DNA of 64,000 nucleotides from Escherichia fergusonii ATCC 35469 (GTDB lineage Bacteria; Pseudomonadota; Gammaproteobacteria; Enterobacterales; Enterobacteriaceae). Shown here piece after piece: positions 12,453 to 20,918 of the stretch. The stretch is taken from NCBI RefSeq assembly GCF_000026225.1, contig NC_011740.1, forward strand, positions 2,108,001 to 2,172,000, given 5' to 3'. A program made the position numbers and the translations under genes. Numbering within the stretch: position 1 is the first letter of the stretch; every line of letters starts with the position of its first letter. The notes beneath the pieces are model-generated. The model saw only the letters and a program-made list of their open reading frames with translations. It was not told where the DNA came from and made no database searches.

Positions 12453-12640
12453 AATATCACATGGACAACAGCGCACAGTAAACAACTATATTTGACGTTC
12501 GTAGACATACTCAGGTGAAAAAATGGTTGTTTTTCGAGTTATAACAGACAGTTAATTAACTACAGTGGACAATGCTAGACAATGACAGACACAGATAAAC
12601 AACCTACCTTCCTCTTTCACGATTACGAAACCTTTGGCAC
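12453..12640. other. Probable attachment junction at the sbcB 5' end
   Basis: The phage-bacterium junction should lie here because the integrase gene is at 12400 and sbcB begins at 12582. The first ten or so codons of sbcB differ from K-12 as I recall it, while the sequence from the FHDYETFG codons onward agrees. The crossover is thus probably at about 12,600-12,640. The core cannot be defined without the other end. Confidence 0.5.
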
Positions 12641-14006
12641 CCATCCGGCGCTGGATCGACCGGCGCAGTTCGCGGCTATTCGTACCGATAGCGATTTCAA
12701 TATTATTGGCGAGCCGGAAGTTTTTTACTGCAAACCTGCAGATGATTACCTGCCGCAACCTGGTGCAGTATTAATTACCGGCATTACCCCGCAAGAAGCC
12801 AGAGCAAAAGGGGAAAACGAAGCCGCGTTTGCTGCCCGTATTCACTCACTCTTTACCGTGCCAAAAACCTGCATTCTGGGCTACAACAATGTGCGTTTTG
12901 ATGACGAAGTCACACGCAATATCTTCTATCGCAACTTTTATGATCCTTATGCCTGGAGTTGGCAGCATGACAACTCACGCTGGGACCTCCTGGATGTCAT
13001 GCGCGCATGTTACGCCCTGCGCCCCGAAGGGATTATCTGGCCTGAGAATGAAGAGGGTTTGCCAAGCTTTCGCCTTGAACATCTGACTAAAGCCAATGGT
13101 ATTGAACACAGTAATGCACATGATGCGATGGCCGACGTTTATGCAACTATTGCGATGGCGCAGTTGGTCAAAGCGCGTCAGCCAAGATTGTTTGACTATC
13201 TCTATACTCATCGCAATAAACATAAGCTGACAGCATTGATCGACGTGCCGCAAATGAAACCACTGGTGCATGTTTCCGGCATGTTTGGCGCATGGCGTGG
13301 CAATACCAGTTGGGTAGCCCCACTGGCATGGCATCCTGAAAATCGCAATGCCGTAATTATGGTGGATTTGGCAGGAGACATTTCCCCATTACTGGAACTG
13401 GATAGCGACACATTGCGCGAGCGTTTATATACCGCAAAAACCGATCTCGGCGATAACGCCGCCGTTCCGGTAAAACTGGTACATATCAACAAATGCCCGG
13501 TACTGGCACAGGCGAATACGCTACGTCCGGAAGATGCAGAGCGTTTAGGGATTGATCGTCAACACTGCCTGGATAACCTGAAAGTGTTGCGCGAAAACCC
13601 GCAAGTACGCGACAAAGTTGTGGCAATTTTTGCAGAAGCTGAACCGTTTACACCGTCAGATAATGTGGATGCGCAGCTTTATAATGGCTTTTTTAGCGAC
13701 GCCGATCGTGCAGCAATGAAAATCGTGCTGGAGACTGAACCGCGTAATTTACCGGCACTGGATATCACCTTTGTTGATAAGCGTATCGAGAAACTCCTGT
13801 TCAACTACCGCGCCCGCAACTTCCCCGGCACGTTAGATGATAATGAGCAGCAGCGTTGGCTGGAGCATCGCCGTCAGGTATTCACACCAGCGTTTTTGCA
13901 AGGCTATGCAGAAGAGATTCAGATGCTGGCGCAGCAGTATGCCGACGATAAAGAAAAAGTCGCATTGTTGAAGGCACTATGGCAGTACGCGCAAGAGATT
14001 GTCTGA
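12582..14006 (+). CDS. sbcB: Exodeoxyribonuclease I
   Basis: The 474-residue enzyme degrades single-stranded DNA 3' to 5' and acts in mismatch repair and recombination. The DEDD exonuclease motif I is visible as Asp14 and Glu16 in FHDYETFG, with the HDAMADVYAT motif further on; the SH3-like and C-terminal domains follow. The protein begins MTDTDKQPTFLF, whereas K-12 begins, as I recall, MMNDGKQQSTFLF. The first codons thus appear to be supplied by the integrated prophage. Transcription must now start from phage-side DNA. The rest looks intact. Confidence 0.96.
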   Translation: MTDTDKQPTFLFHDYETFGTHPALDRPAQFAAIRTDSDFNIIGEPEVFYCKPADDYLPQPGAVLITGITPQEARAKGENEAAFAARIHSLFTVPKTCILGYNNVRFDDEVTRNIFYRNFYDPYAWSWQHDNSRWDLLDVMRACYALRPEGIIWPENEEGLPSFRLEHLTKANGIEHSNAHDAMADVYATIAMAQLVKARQPRLFDYLYTHRNKHKLTALIDVPQMKPLVHVSGMFGAWRGNTSWVAPLAWHPENRNAVIMVDLAGDISPLLELDSDTLRERLYTAKTDLGDNAAVPVKLVHINKCPVLAQANTLRPEDAERLGIDRQHCLDNLKVLRENPQVRDKVVAIFAEAEPFTPSDNVDAQLYNGFFSDADRAAMKIVLETEPRNLPALDITFVDKRIEKLLFNYRARNFPGTLDDNEQQRWLEHRRQVFTPAFLQGYAEEIQMLAQQYADDKEKVALLKALWQYAQEIV

Positions 14007-14013
14007 TTTAAAG

Positions 14014-14037
14014 CCTCCGCCGCTGATACGGCGGAGG
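14014..14037. terminator. Hairpin between sbcB and yeeD
   Basis: CCTCCGCCG (14014-14022) pairs with CGGCGGAGG (14029-14037). Flanking A/T runs are short on both sides, so it may serve both converging genes. Confidence 0.65.
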
Positions 14038-14048
14038 ATAATTTAGGA

Positions 14049-14276
14049 TCAGGCTTTTTGAACGGTGATGCTCCACGCAGCATCGCCAATCTGCTGATAA
14101 TCGGTGATGGCATGTCCTTCTTCTGCCGCCCACTGCGGGATTGCTTCAGTTGCCTGGGTGCAATCAAACTCAATCACCAACTCATCGCCGCTGGCCATTT
14201 CTGCCAGTGCTGCTTTTGCTTCTATGAGTGGAAACGGACAGACCTGCGTCACCACATCCAGCTTTTTAATCGCCAT
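14049..14276 (-). CDS. yeeD: TusA-like sulfur carrier, thiosulfate uptake partner
   Basis: The 75-residue TusA-family protein has the hallmark CPFP motif at Cys13, which carries or transfers sulfur. It is encoded directly downstream of the transporter gene yeeE (13-bp gap), and the two are known to work together in thiosulfate uptake (also named TsuB and TsuA). It acts in the cytoplasm at the inner face of the transporter. It converges with sbcB across a shared hairpin. Confidence 0.93.
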   Translation of the reverse strand: MAIKKLDVVTQVCPFPLIEAKAALAEMASGDELVIEFDCTQATEAIPQWAAEEGHAITDYQQIGDAAWSITVQKA

Positions 14277-14289
14277 CTTTACACCTTAC

Positions 14290-15348
14290 TTAATTTGCCG
14301 CAGCAGTAGCCAGTCGCGCCTTACGCTGCGGTCGAACATACACAAGCCAGGACGCAGTCCAGACTCCGAGAATCATAAATACAAGGCCAATCCAGCCCTG
14401 CCAGGTCATCATTGCCGTCATGACCAGTCCATTACCGATAGAGCAACCACCTGCAATGCTGGCACCGAAGCCCATCAGCACACCACCTAACCCGCTACGT
14501 AATGTTGTTTGTGCATCAGCTGCGCGGACGCGGAACTCACGGCTCGCTTTGGCTGCAATAAATGACCCCAGGAAAATCCCTAACACCAGGAAAACGCCCC
14601 AGTTAATATATTTCACGTCACCCGCGACCAGAAATTGCAGAATATTGGCCGTTGGGGAAGTGATGCCTAACCCAAACATGCGTCCGGTTGCTTCACTCAG
14701 GGGCCAGGCCAGAAGCGCAATCAAACCGATGAGTACGGCAGTGACAAAGGGATGCCAGCGTTTTTCAAACAGAATATGAGCGATCCCGGTACGGCGCGGT
14801 GGTAAAGTCGCGACTTTTAATTTTGGTTTCTTCAACTCTTTCATCACTACCCAGAGCGTTATCACCAGCAAAACGGCAACCAACGGCCACACAGACAAAT
14901 TAAAAGTCTCAGCAATAGAGTTATGTTCAGTACTGTAGTGCTGCAAGGTTTGATTTAAACCACTGGCATGTGGAGAACGCATCACCGCACTCATCACCAT
15001 ATAAGTGAAAAGCGCGATCCAACTGCCGATCAATCCCTCACCCGCGCGATACCAGGTCCCGGTAGCACATCCACCCGCCAGAACAATTCCCAGCCCGAAG
15101 ATATACCCACCGATAACAGTGCCAAGCCACGGGAACGCCCCGGCTTCGTAAGTCAGTAGACCCGCCTGAATCAGCGCAAAAACCCCCACGCTTTGTACCG
15201 AAATTGCAATCAGCAAGGCGTAAAACATGCGATTATTTTTCGCAATATACATATCGCGAAAACCACCTGTCAGGCAAAAACGCCCACGCTGCATGACAAA
15301 TCCCAGCAGAGCACCACAAATGAGCCCGCTTAATATCAATGAAAACAT
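14290..15348 (-). CDS. yeeE: Thiosulfate transporter, YeeE/TsuA family
   Basis: The 352-residue polytopic inner-membrane protein has three Cys-containing pseudo-repeat motifs: MQRGRFCLTGGF near residue 25, LAGGCATG near 94 and IAGGCSIG near 300. In this family these cysteines line the path that passes thiosulfate across the membrane. It is co-transcribed with yeeD. No gene for sulfur assimilation lies beside it, and a clear control site is not seen. Confidence 0.94.
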   Translation of the reverse strand: MFSLILSGLICGALLGFVMQRGRFCLTGGFRDMYIAKNNRMFYALLIAISVQSVGVFALIQAGLLTYEAGAFPWLGTVIGGYIFGLGIVLAGGCATGTWYRAGEGLIGSWIALFTYMVMSAVMRSPHASGLNQTLQHYSTEHNSIAETFNLSVWPLVAVLLVITLWVVMKELKKPKLKVATLPPRRTGIAHILFEKRWHPFVTAVLIGLIALLAWPLSEATGRMFGLGITSPTANILQFLVAGDVKYINWGVFLVLGIFLGSFIAAKASREFRVRAADAQTTLRSGLGGVLMGFGASIAGGCSIGNGLVMTAMMTWQGWIGLVFMILGVWTASWLVYVRPQRKARLATAAAN

Positions 15349-15470
15349 AAATTAATTAACCAGATGAATGTTAATGGGGAAATTATTCATGACTGGCGGG
15401 ATGCAGACCAATAACCAAATTCTCTAAATTAGAACAAATGGTTATTAATGAGGATTTCGATAAAAAGAAT

Positions 15471-15510
15471 AAAAAAACCGGAGCCAAATATTCATTCGAC
15501 TCCGGTTTAT
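15471..15510 (-). terminator. plaP terminator
   Basis: AACCGGAG (15476-15483) and CTCCGGTT (15500-15507) form the stem; on the minus strand a run of T follows. It ends plaP transcription 16 bp after its stop. Confidence 0.8.
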
Positions 15511-15525
15511 TATTAGAAAAGATGA

Positions 15526-16884
15526 TTACGCTACGTCTTCGTACTGCGGAACCGGGTTACGGAAGCTCTTAGTTACGCAAGCCAGGTAAATCAGACCGAT
15601 TGCCGCCCAGATCAGACCCAGAACCATTGAGCTTTCTTCCAGATTAACCCACAGCGCACCAACGGTCAGCGCACCACACATCGGCAGGAACAGATACTGG
15701 AAGTGATCCTTCAGCGTCTTGTTACGCTTCTCACGGATCCAGAACTGCGAGATAACCGACAGGTTAACGAAGGTGAACGCCACCAACGCACCAAAGTTAA
15801 TCAGCGCCGTAGCCATTACCAGGTCAAAGTTGATTGCCAGCAGGGCAATCGCGCCAACCAGGATGATGTTCATTGCCGGAGTACGCCATTTCGGGTGCAC
15901 ATAACCGAAGAAGCTTTTCGGGAATACGCCGTCACGACCCATTACGTACATCAGACGCGCCACGCCTGCGTGCGCCGCCATACCGGACGCCAGTACGGTA
16001 ATGGTGGAGAAGATCAGCGCGCCAACCTGGAACGTTTTACCCGCAACGTACAGCATGATTTCAGGCTGTGATGCTTCCGGATCTTTAAAACGAGAGATAT
16101 CCGGGAAGTACAGTTGCAGGAAGTAAGTTGCAAAGATGAAGATCATGCCGCCGATAAGCGCGGTCAGGAAAATTGCACGCGGGATCACGCGCTCTGCATC
16201 TTTGGTTTCTTCCGACAAGTTGCTGATGCCGTCAAAGCCGGTAAAGGAGAAGCACAGAATCGTCGCACCAGTGATCATCGGAATGACATGTGCATCACCA
16301 GACCAGAACGGACGAGTGCTCGCCAGCGTACCAGCGCCTTCACCTTCAAATACGCCGTAAACTACCATGCCCAGAATTACCGCGATCAGCACTACCTGCA
16401 ACACTACAATTACAGTGTTGAAGTTCGCTACGGATTTCAGACTACGCAGGTTAAAGGCGGTCATAAAGGCCACCAGCGCCACCACAAACATCCACGATGG
16501 GATGGAAGGCACCAGAGCTTCAAAATAGATTTTCGCCAGCAGAATGTTGATCATCGGCGCGAACAGATAGTCGAGCAGAGAAGACCAACCCACCATAAAG
16601 CCGACAGTCGGACTAATGGATTTCTGGGCGTAGGTGTATGCAGAGCCAGCAGAAGGATAGCGGCGAACCAGCTTCCCGTAGCTCAGAGCCGTAAACAGGA
16701 TCGCAATCAATGCGAACGCATAGGCTGTCGGCACATGACCATCCGTGAGGCCTGAAACGATACCAAATGTATCAAACAGCGTCATCGGCTGCATATAGGC
16801 AAGACCCATCATTACAACCGGAACTAACGTAAGCGTTTTACGCAATTCCACGCGAGAGGTGTTTGGAGTAACGTTATGCGACAT
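15526..16884 (-). CDS. plaP: Low-affinity putrescine importer
   Basis: The 452-residue protein of the amino acid-polyamine-organocation superfamily has about 12 membrane segments and matches E. coli PlaP (YeeF) as recalled. It imports putrescine with the proton gradient and has been linked to putrescine-dependent surface motility. The ATG at 16884 is chosen over one at 16890 because AGGAG lies 7 nt before it and only 1 nt before the other. It is a single-gene unit with terminators on both sides. Confidence 0.95.
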   Translation of the reverse strand: MSHNVTPNTSRVELRKTLTLVPVVMMGLAYMQPMTLFDTFGIVSGLTDGHVPTAYAFALIAILFTALSYGKLVRRYPSAGSAYTYAQKSISPTVGFMVGWSSLLDYLFAPMINILLAKIYFEALVPSIPSWMFVVALVAFMTAFNLRSLKSVANFNTVIVVLQVVLIAVILGMVVYGVFEGEGAGTLASTRPFWSGDAHVIPMITGATILCFSFTGFDGISNLSEETKDAERVIPRAIFLTALIGGMIFIFATYFLQLYFPDISRFKDPEASQPEIMLYVAGKTFQVGALIFSTITVLASGMAAHAGVARLMYVMGRDGVFPKSFFGYVHPKWRTPAMNIILVGAIALLAINFDLVMATALINFGALVAFTFVNLSVISQFWIREKRNKTLKDHFQYLFLPMCGALTVGALWVNLEESSMVLGLIWAAIGLIYLACVTKSFRNPVPQYEDVA

Positions 16885-17025
16885 GGTCATTCTCCTTTAC
16901 GGTAATAACCGTCGCGTAAGCAAAAAATTGCCCCATTTTTTTGGATTCCTCAGCGACAACAACTGTCGATTTTTAGTAAATATCTATCCGGTACGAAGCC
17001 CGGCCTCTTGGTATGAATGATTGGT

Positions 17026-17066
17026 TTGAAGCAAAAAATAACCGACGCTAATTAAACGTCGGTTTT
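17026..17066 (-). terminator. yeeY terminator
   Basis: AACCGACG (17040-17047) pairs with CGTCGGTT (17057-17064); on the minus strand TATTTTTTG follows. T-rich sequence also follows on the plus strand, so it could work both ways. Confidence 0.72.
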
Positions 17067-17149
17067 AGTCATTTTTTGACAGCGGCGCATTGTGCCTAAA
17101 TGGGGGGTAAATGACAAGAGAATGAGAGGCTTGTCATAAAAAATTTTCT

Positions 17150-18079
17150 TTAACCGGCTGATTTATGGTGCGTGGAATTTGCATAGACTCCCGTGATCGC
17201 ACTATTTGCTAAAATCTCGTCCCGCCACCAGGCGCTGGCAAGTCCTGCGGTCTGTTCGTTCCAGCCAATCCAGACAGGTTCAAAGAGAGTTTGGGCGACC
17301 ACTTTCTTCTCGATTAACGCGCCACTATCGAGAAAACGTTGCGCCAGATAACGAGGTAAATAGCCGCAGCCGAGGCCGCTAATTTGCAGCTCCAGCTTGG
17401 TTTTAAAATCGAAAACGGTAATGGCTTCTTGTTCGTCGAGAAGTTGCGAGGCCGTAGAAGCGCCTGCCTGCGCAGTATCCCCCACCACAATCGCCCGATA
17501 TCGTTTAATGATACGACGTTTTAACGGCTCTTCTTCCTGGGCTAACGGATGATGAGGCGCGACCGCAAAGACTTGTTCGAGATCACCCAACCGTGAAAAA
17601 CCAAACTCACTGGAAGATGGTGGCTCATGCATCGCACCAACAATAATATCCGCTCGTCCCTGAGTCAGGGCATCCCAGGAACCACCGAGCACGCCATTGA
17701 TAAACTTCAGGCGCGTCACGCTATGATGTTGGTAAAAAGCTTCTATAAGTGGCGCGAGGAGAGAAAAAGGGAAGGTGTCGTCCACGCCAATCACCAGCTC
17801 GTTTTCCCAGCCTTCATGCAGTTTTATCGCCTGCTTTTCCAGTTCTCGCACGGTATGCAGAACTTCCCGCCCCTTCTCTAATAACATTTTTCCGGTGCGG
17901 GTGAATTTAGCGCGGTGACCGCTACGATCAAGCAATTGAATGTTAAGGTCGCTTTCCAGCTTGTGAACGGTGTAACTCAGAGCGGACGGCGTCTTATAGA
18001 GTTTGGCCGACGCCGCCGCAAAACTGCCTTCTTTTTCTAAGGCATCGAGGATCATCAACACATCCAGCAGTGGTTTCAT
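17150..18079 (-). CDS. yeeY: LysR-family regulator YeeY
   Basis: The product is 309 residues, as in K-12. The N-terminal winged helix-turn-helix (about residues 5-62, GSFAAASAKLYKTPSALSYT) and the C-terminal effector-binding domain are typical of LysR regulators. The ATG at 18079 has a G-rich ribosome site and gives the family length; an in-frame start at 18100 adds seven residues. The last ten residues (YANSTHHKSAG) differ from K-12 as recalled. Target genes and ligand are not evident from the sequence. Confidence 0.93.
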   Translation of the reverse strand: MKPLLDVLMILDALEKEGSFAAASAKLYKTPSALSYTVHKLESDLNIQLLDRSGHRAKFTRTGKMLLEKGREVLHTVRELEKQAIKLHEGWENELVIGVDDTFPFSLLAPLIEAFYQHHSVTRLKFINGVLGGSWDALTQGRADIIVGAMHEPPSSSEFGFSRLGDLEQVFAVAPHHPLAQEEEPLKRRIIKRYRAIVVGDTAQAGASTASQLLDEQEAITVFDFKTKLELQISGLGCGYLPRYLAQRFLDSGALIEKKVVAQTLFEPVWIGWNEQTAGLASAWWRDEILANSAITGVYANSTHHKSAG

Positions 18080-18124
18080 ACACGCCCCCTTGCAGTGCAT
18101 GCGGCGTCCTGCTGGCGTGATCGT

Positions 18125-18949
18125 TTACTCCAGCGGCATTACCAGCGGATCGGGATACTGGTATTCAAATCCCAGTTCATTACAAATCCGGCTGCCATCA
18201 ATAATCTTACCTTTGCCGCTATCCAGACTATTTCTGAACTGCGGAGGTTCAAGCCCCAGTAAACGGGCCATTTGCGGATAAAAAACATTACGCGCAGGGT
18301 GAGCTGGCGCACATATATTATAGATGTGTCCGCCTTTAGGTGCCTGTAACAACAGGGTGATAGCGCCAATAACATCTTCTAAATGGACTAAATTGACACC
18401 ATGTTCACCATCAGGCGCGGTTTTTCCGGCAAAAAAGCGACCAGGATGACGTTCCGGCCCGACCAGGCCCGCAAGACGCAGAATATCGACTGAAGTACCG
18501 GGTAAATTGTGCAGCCAGTCTTCAAGTTCTTTTAATACTTGTCCACTGTTGGTCACCGGATTACGCGGGGTCGTTTCTTTAACGGCGCCTTGTGCGTCGC
18601 CATAGACAGACGTTGAGCTGGTAAAAATAATTCGGGGAATATGATGAGCCAGCGCGGTATCCACTAACTCTTGTACCGCTTGTAAATAGAACTCATCGCC
18701 GGGGCCGCTACGACGTGCCGGAAGCGTGATGACCAGCGCATCGGCATCCATCAGGGCATCCAGATCGTCAGAATCGCAAACTAACTCAGGTGCCATGCGA
18801 AGCAGATAGCTATCAATGCCACTCATTCGGGCCGCTTCGACGCCATCTTGTGTGGTTTTACTCCCGGTGACTTGCCAGCCTCGCGCTGAAAGTGACATCG
18901 CCAGCGGCATGCCTAACCACCCTAACCCGACAATTGCGACCTTTTTCAT
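18125..18949 (-). CDS. yeeZ: NAD(P)-binding Rossmann protein YeeZ
   Basis: The 274-residue protein begins with a dinucleotide-binding loop (VAIVGLGWLGMPLA) and continues like an atypical extended short-chain dehydrogenase or nucleotide-sugar epimerase. The region TSSTSVYGDAQG is the Ser/Tyr segment of that family, but the usual YxxxK pair is not clear. It lies 45 bp upstream of yeeY on the same strand. Substrate unknown. Confidence 0.93.
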   Translation of the reverse strand: MKKVAIVGLGWLGMPLAMSLSARGWQVTGSKTTQDGVEAARMSGIDSYLLRMAPELVCDSDDLDALMDADALVITLPARRSGPGDEFYLQAVQELVDTALAHHIPRIIFTSSTSVYGDAQGAVKETTPRNPVTNSGQVLKELEDWLHNLPGTSVDILRLAGLVGPERHPGRFFAGKTAPDGEHGVNLVHLEDVIGAITLLLQAPKGGHIYNICAPAHPARNVFYPQMARLLGLEPPQFRNSLDSGKGKIIDGSRICNELGFEYQYPDPLVMPLE

Positions 18950-19031
18950 CCGTTATCTCCTGATACACCTTAGATCTATAAGGCTACGCTAGCGTATCAA
19001 AACTGACAATTCATTCTATGAATGAATCTCT

Positions 19032-19286
19032 TCAATAATGATAACGACATGCTGCAATGAGCAGTGAATCATCAGTAACCGCGTATACCAGACGGTGCTC
19101 CTCTGTAATGCGTCGGGACCAGAAGCCTGACAAATTATGTTTCAGGGGTTCTGGCTTCCCCTTACCTTCAAATGGCGTTCTGCGAGTATCTTTGATAAGT
19201 TCATTGATCTTTTTAACAATTCGCTTATCTGTTTCCTGCCAGTACAGATAATCATCCCATGATTCCTCAGACCAGATTAGTTTCAC
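19032..19286 (-). CDS. yoeB: YoeB toxin, ribosome-dependent mRNA endonuclease
   Basis: The 84-residue RelE-fold toxin appears identical to K-12 YoeB. Active-site residues Glu46, Arg65 and His83 are present. YoeB cleaves mRNA in the ribosomal A site when freed from YefM, for example under heat or Lon-mediated stress. Its start overlaps the antitoxin stop by 4 nt (ATGA), the usual coupling in toxin-antitoxin operons. Confidence 0.97.
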
Positions 19287-19534
19287 TCAATAATGTCCTT
19301 TTCCGTTCCTTTGCCTGATTTCAGGCTATCGATTGAGTCCATCAATCTCCGGGCATTAGCGGGGGAACGCAATAGATAAGCCGTCTCTTCCAGGGAGTTG
19401 TATTCTTCGAGTGACATCAGAACACAAGCCTCTCCGTTCTGACGAGTAATGAGGATCGGGGCATGATCTTCAACGGCTTTCATCATTGTTGCCGACAAAT
19501 TCTGACGCGCTTCGCTGTAACTAATTGTACGCAT
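19283..19534 (-). CDS. yefM: YefM antitoxin
   Basis: The 83-residue Phd/YefM-family antitoxin has an N-terminal DNA-binding part ([17 protein letters not shown]) and a disordered C-terminus that wraps YoeB. The ATG at 19534 has GGAG upstream and gives the K-12 length; an upstream in-frame start at 19561 lies in the operator. It represses its own promoter, with YoeB as co-repressor, through the TGTACA palindromes just upstream. Confidence 0.97.
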
Positions 19535-19549
19535 GTCAATCTCCTCTTT

Positions 19550-19570
19550 TGTACAGTTCATTGTACAATG
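19550..19570. promoter_or_regulatory. yefM-yoeB operator palindromes
   Basis: TGTACA (19550-19555) and the perfect palindrome CATTGTACAATG (19559-19570) have centres 12 bp apart. This is the short-plus-long palindrome arrangement known for YefM binding, overlapping the promoter. Confidence 0.85.
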
Positions 19571-19749
19571 ATAGACGTTAATTAACTATTTATTAATTAG
19601 TTTGTAGATCAAGACATTGTCAGTGAGACGAAAAATCCAGGCTTCGCTATTTTTGGTGCCGTCAGGTTAGAGGACAGTCCTCTTAGCCCCCTCCTTTCCC
19701 CGCTCATTTATTAAACAAATCCATCGCCATAAAATATATAAAAAAGCCC

Positions 19750-19779
19750 TTGCTTTCTAACGTGAAAGTGGTTTAGGTT
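19750..19779 (+). promoter_or_regulatory. his operon promoter
   Basis: TTGCTT (19750-19755) and TAGGTT (19774-19779), 18 bp apart, agree with the primary his promoter as recalled. The GC content between the -10 and the start is low, unlike a stringently repressed promoter, in line with its activation by ppGpp. Confidence 0.75.
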
Positions 19780-19817
19780 AAAAGACATCAGTTGAATAAA
19801 CATTCACAGAGACTTTT

Positions 19818-19868
19818 ATGACACGCGTTCAATTTAAACACCACCATCATCACCATCATCCTGACTAG
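19818..19868 (+). CDS. hisL: His operon leader peptide
   Basis: The 16-residue peptide MTRVQFKHHHHHHHPD has seven histidine codons in a row. Ribosome stalling there when charged His-tRNA is scarce prevents formation of the attenuator hairpin at 19931 and lets the his operon be transcribed. Confidence 0.97.
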   Translation: MTRVQFKHHHHHHHPD

Positions 19869-19930
19869 TCTTTCAGGCGATGTGTGCTGGAAGACATTCA
19901 GATCTTCCAGTGGTGCATGAACGCATGAGA

Positions 19931-19966
19931 AAGCCCCCGGAAGATCACCTTCCGGGGGCTTTTTTA
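19931..19966 (+). terminator. his attenuator
   Basis: A 13-bp stem (19931-19943 with 19949-19961) is followed by TTTTT. It is the terminator arm of the histidine attenuator. Confidence 0.95.
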
Positions 19967-20013
19967 TTGCGCGGTTGATAACGGTTCAGACAGGTTTAAA
20001 GAGGAATAAGAAA

Positions 20014-20913
20014 ATGACAGACAACACTCGTTTACGCATAGCTATGCAGAAATCCGGCCGTTTAAGTGATGACTCACGCGAATTACTGGCGCGCTGCGGC
20101 ATTAAAATTAATCTTCACACCCAGCGCCTGATCGCGATGGCAGAAAACATGCCGATTGATATTCTGCGCGTGCGTGACGACGACATTCCCGGTCTGGTAA
20201 TGGACGGCGTGGTAGACCTTGGGATTATCGGCGAAAACGTGCTGGAAGAAGAGCTGCTTAACCGCCGCGCCCAGGGTGAAGATCCGCGCTACTTTACCCT
20301 GCGTCGTCTGGATTTCGGCGGCTGTCGCCTTTCGCTGGCAACGCCGGTTGATGAAGCCTGGGACGGCCCGCTCTCCTTAAACGGTAAACGTATCGCCACC
20401 TCTTATCCTCACCTGCTCAAGCGTTATCTCGACCAGAAAGGTATCTCTTTTAAATCCTGCTTACTGAACGGTTCTGTCGAAGTTGCGCCGCGCGCCGGAC
20501 TGGCGGATGCGATTTGCGATCTGGTTTCCACCGGTGCCACGCTGGAAGCTAACGGCCTGCGCGAAGTCGAAGTTATCTACCGCTCGAAAGCCTGCCTGAT
20601 CCAACGCGATGGCGAAATGGAAGAATCCAAACAGCAACTGATCGACAAACTGCTGACGCGTATTCAGGGCGTGATCCAGGCGCGCGAATCAAAATACATC
20701 ATGATGCACGCACCGACCGACCGACTGGATGAAGTCATCGCCCTGCTGCCAGGTGCCGAACGCCCAACCATTCTGCCGCTGGCAGGTGATCAACAACGCG
20801 TAGCGATGCACATGGTCAGCAGCGAAACCCTGTTCTGGGAAACGATGGAAAAACTGAAAGCGCTGGGTGCCAGTTCAATCCTGGTCCTGCCGATTGAGAA
20901 GATGATGGAGTGA
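20014..20913 (+). CDS. hisG: ATP phosphoribosyltransferase
   Basis: The 299-residue enzyme catalyses the first step of histidine synthesis, joining ATP and PRPP; it is feedback-inhibited by histidine. It has the long-form architecture with a C-terminal ACT-like regulatory domain (about residues 225-299). The ATG at 20014 has GAGGAATAAG upstream; a longer frame from 19975 runs into the attenuator. First structural gene of the operon, 5 bp before hisD. Confidence 0.97.
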   Translation: MTDNTRLRIAMQKSGRLSDDSRELLARCGIKINLHTQRLIAMAENMPIDILRVRDDDIPGLVMDGVVDLGIIGENVLEEELLNRRAQGEDPRYFTLRRLDFGGCRLSLATPVDEAWDGPLSLNGKRIATSYPHLLKRYLDQKGISFKSCLLNGSVEVAPRAGLADAICDLVSTGATLEANGLREVEVIYRSKACLIQRDGEMEESKQQLIDKLLTRIQGVIQARESKYIMMHAPTDRLDEVIALLPGAERPTILPLAGDQQRVAMHMVSSETLFWETMEKLKALGASSILVLPIEKMME

Positions 20914-20918
20914 TCGCC

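Larger units (their letters stand above)
1..12600. mobile_element. Lambdoid prophage, immunity and early region, right end at sbcB
   Basis: The layout is that of a lambdoid phage: cro-cII-O-like-dnaB leftward, cI opposite, and N-ral-cIII-kil-erf-ssb-xis rightward, with an integrase gene next to the bacterial sbcB gene. Late genes (Q, lysis, head, tail) and the other attachment site must lie left of the window. The right boundary is placed near the start of sbcB because phage-type sequence runs to the integrase promoter region and E. coli coding sequence is clear from about 12,610. No toxin gene is visible in the part shown. The exact boundary is inferred. Confidence 0.93.

Noticed and set aside
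1..12600. Shiga toxin genes, because sbcB is a known site for toxin phages
   Set aside because: No toxin gene is in the visible part; the late region is outside the window, so nothing can be claimed.
16114..16755. A 213-codon open frame opposite plaP
   Set aside because: Antisense shadow with composition dictated by the membrane protein gene; no start signal.
19848..19868. Poly-histidine coding run resembling an affinity tag
   Set aside because: It is the natural his operon leader peptide, in place before the attenuator.
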